Assembly (NCBI GenBank): GCA_010027825.1
Contig: RGUK01000101.1
Span: forward strand, 1 to 5,952
DNA length: 5,952 nt
Reading direction: 5' to 3'
Source of the DNA: a bacterium
GTDB lineage: Bacteria; Dependentiae; Babeliae; Babeliales; RVW-14
A model generated the notes under the pieces. The model saw only the letters and a program-made list of their open reading frames with translations, did not search any database and was not told the origin of the DNA. Position 1 is the first letter of the stretch. Every line of letters starts with the position of its first letter. A program made the position numbers and the translations under genes. Positions 4,284 through 5,952 of this stretch are shown here, in pieces.

Positions 4284-5952
4284 GCTACAGCGCCCCCTCC
4301 GTCAACAACCTCTCCAAGTCCGCCAACACCTTCTGCTCCCCCGCCACCCGATGCTGATGCTCCCATGTCTGCGACAGCTCCCATGGCTGAGGCTTCGGGT
4401 ATCTGTTCCGCAATAGCCTGAGGGCCAACTTGGCCTCCTTCTGGTTGCCCCATGCCGCCAACTCCAATTTCTGCTGGCGCTTGTTGTCCTTGTCCTGCAA
4501 GTCCTGATTCTTGTTCATACAGATATGCTATATGCTCTTGGCGGTGTTTGGCAAGTTTTTGTGCTGCCTCTGGTGACAGCTCTTGAACGAACTGGCTATT
4601 AGCAAACTCGTCTATGATTGCCAAGTGCTGTACGTGGTCTTGGTCGGCAAACACACCAATCTCAATTGTAGCCCCCTTGGGAGACAAAAATACAGCATTT
4701 TCTGCCCGCTGGTCGTCAATTCGCATAGGCTCTACGGGCTGAGGAGGCTGAGGCAACAACTCTTCAATCTCATCAGTTTCAATAGCTTCAAAAAACCTGC
4801 GCTGGGCATTTAACATAACATTGGGGTCATTGGCAGTTACCGGATTCCGCATAACCGCATCAAGTTCTGTCTGAGCGCGTGCAATCTTTTGTGCCATCGT
4901 TGACATACGGGGGTCAAATACAGGAGCAACAGCAGCCTCAATAGAATAATCATCACGTGTAACAATTTCAGGTTTATCATTTATAACAAACACTTCCATG
5001 TTTGACATATAGTAACGATTTAACTCGTAAACCTTGCCAAGCTCTTCGGTCAGGCTATCCACAATCCTCATATGAATATTGCTTGGTAACTCAAGAGCCT
5101 GCTCAAGTTCAGTCATTAAAGCATTGGACTGCCTAATCTTATCAATCTGCCCAGTGCTTGCCTCAGTCACACTACCTAATCGTTGCCCGCGCTGGTCAAG
5201 GTACTGCATAATTTCAGCCAAAGCAGGATTGGGTCCGGGGAACGACATCTGCATAATGCCATCCTTAATGTTAGCCACCGTGTCCGGAACCGTAATAAAC
5301 TTACCCATCTGCAAGCGAATCTCAGAACCAGCATCGTCCTGTGGGTTCATCCGCTGGGACATAAACCCAGCCATGTTCCCTTCGTTTGCCAACGTAGCCG
5401 CATCGAGTGAACTTCTCAGGGCAGCATTAACGCCTGAGTTAATCTGCGCCAGCATGTGGCCATAGCCATACCCATAAAATCCATCTGGGTTCTCAAAAAA
5501 CTTGTAGTGAGTAAAATACTCAACTGGATTGCGGTTATCTAAAGGCTGTCCACGCTCGTTGGTCTTATAGCGAATCGTCATCCGTTTGACTGAACGTGAT
5601 TCCATGTCAACCCACACAACAACGGGAACAATCAACTTTTTACCATCCTTAGAACCAACCTTCTTCTCATCAATTTCCCAGTAGCGGTGTTGCTCAAGGA
5701 CAACACACAAGCCTGCGTGACCACGTGCATCCGACGACAATCCAGCATTAACACCCTCAACCTCATCATTCTTCTTTTCCAAAGACGACTGGTAACTTTG
5801 CACATCACTAACAGGCTTGCACGCGCTGGTAAAAAAGCCGTTCATGGCGTACTTCTTGGTCTGTAATTCGGTGGGAAAGATACGGTGGGTCTTGCGTGGC
5901 AAGTCCTCAACGCTGACTGGTCCAGCTGTGTATGGCACAATCAGGTTAGCCG
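4280..5952 (-). CDS. Portal protein, P22/T7-like type (5' end beyond window)
   Basis: Subunit of the dodecameric ring at the capsid vertex through which DNA is packaged and ejected, and to which the tail attaches. The frame is open to the right edge (556 complete codons), so the true start lies outside; the codon at 5938 is a GTG read here as internal valine. Residues below count from that codon. Seen: IVPYTAG...PRKTHRIF at 2-21, a common portal N-terminal-third motif; VVVWVDMESRSVKRMTIRY (107-124, strands of the wing); HYKFFENPDGFYGYGYGHML (144-163) followed by a long helix INSGVNAALRSSLDAATLAN (166-185), the hallmark 'G-F-Y-G-x-G ... D-A-x-x-L-A' segment of this family; KFITVPD (213-219); a long helical stem region about 236-310 with SVTEASTGQ; and DHVQHLAIIDEF ... 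HRQEHIAYLYEQE (434-477). The last 60 residues are a Gly/Ala-rich, low-complexity tail. A missing N-terminus of roughly 100-200 residues would bring it near P22 portal size (about 725). It is the most upstream gene here, as expected after the terminase. Confidence 0.85.
   Translation of the reverse strand, partial: ANLIVPYTAGPVSVEDLPRKTHRIFPTELQTKKYAMNGFFTSACKPVSDVQSYQSSLEKKNDEVEGVNAGLSSDARGHAGLCVVLEQHRYWEIDEKKVGSKDGKKLIVPVVVWVDMESRSVKRMTIRYKTNERGQPLDNRNPVEYFTHYKFFENPDGFYGYGYGHMLAQINSGVNAALRSSLDAATLANEGNMAGFMSQRMNPQDDAGSEIRLQMGKFITVPDTVANIKDGIMQMSFPGPNPALAEIMQYLDQRGQRLGSVTEASTGQIDKIRQSNALMTELEQALELPSNIHMRIVDSLTEELGKVYELNRYYMSNMEVFVINDKPEIVTRDDYSIEAAVAPVFDPRMSTMAQKIARAQTELDAVMRNPVTANDPNVMLNAQRRFFEAIETDEIEELLPQPPQPVEPMRIDDQRAENAVFLSPKGATIEIGVFADQDHVQHLAIIDEFANSQFVQELSPEAAQKLAKHRQEHIAYLYEQESGLAGQGQQAPAEIGVGGMGQPEGGQVGPQAIAEQIPEASAMGAVADMGASASGGGGAEGVGGLGEVVDGGGAVA
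4283..4468 (-). other. Low-complexity Gly/Ala-rich C-terminal tail of the portal
   Basis: From about residue 491 of the visible portal (IGVGGMGQPEGGQ onward) to the stop, the protein is almost only G, A, Q, E, V, P and S, including SGGGGAEGVGGLGE and DGGGAVA. This is probably a flexible extension rather than part of the folded ring. The coding frame continues cleanly, and the stop is the one coupled to the next gene. Confidence 0.6.

Noticed and set aside
4122..4518. Several open frames, both strands, over the portal 3' end and the start of the next gene
   Set aside because: They arise from GC-rich Gly/Ala/Pro codons that leave stops rare in all frames; none has a ribosome-binding site or a plausible protein composition.
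5079..5465. Plus-strand 128-codon frame
   Set aside because: It lies antisense to the core of the portal gene, including its most conserved helix, so it is explained as a shadow.
1..5952. Search for tRNA genes, CRISPR arrays, insertion sequences, attachment sites and intergenic terminators
   Set aside because: Coding frames cover almost the whole window, spacers are at most about 26 bases, and I saw no cloverleaf, regular spaced repeats, inverted terminal repeats or hairpin followed by a T-run in them.

Overview
The window is a piece of a tailed-bacteriophage (or prophage) genome. It holds one tightly packed virion-morphogenesis cluster, and every gene lies on the minus strand, so the biological order runs from high to low coordinates: portal protein (cut by the right edge), a glycine-rich putative virion or ejection protein, a GroES-like co-chaperonin made of two tandem GroES-type units, a coiled-coil scaffolding-like protein, a small capsid-region protein of unknown function, a putative head decoration protein, and the major capsid protein (cut by the left edge). 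The capsid gene is open at the window edge and was found by reading the minus strand through to base 1.

The genes are separated by 15-26 bases or overlap by 4 bases. Nearly all have a recognisable Shine-Dalgarno sequence, and no convincing internal promoter or terminator is visible. No stretch without a gene exceeds about 30 bases, so the block is probably transcribed as one late operon. The order portal - scaffold - (decoration) - coat is the standard head-assembly order. No prohead protease is recognisable between portal and capsid. Together with a separate scaffold gene, this looks more like the P22/T7 (podovirus-like) assembly style than the protease-dependent HK97 style, although the tail genes that would settle the morphotype lie outside the window. 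The organism is not identifiable; a phage of a Gram-negative and possibly aquatic bacterium is a guess from the general style of the proteins.

The standout gene is the one at 2738-3334. Each half of its product follows the GroES pattern: an N-terminal strand, a loop with a hydrophobic tripeptide, a turn ending in C-G, a 'G-M-x-V' strand, and a closing 'D-V-L' strand. A two-unit co-chaperonin placed inside the capsid cluster suggests a phage-encoded partner for host GroEL dedicated to folding the capsid or portal proteins, similar in idea to T4 gp31 but with a doubled architecture that recalls plastid Cpn20.
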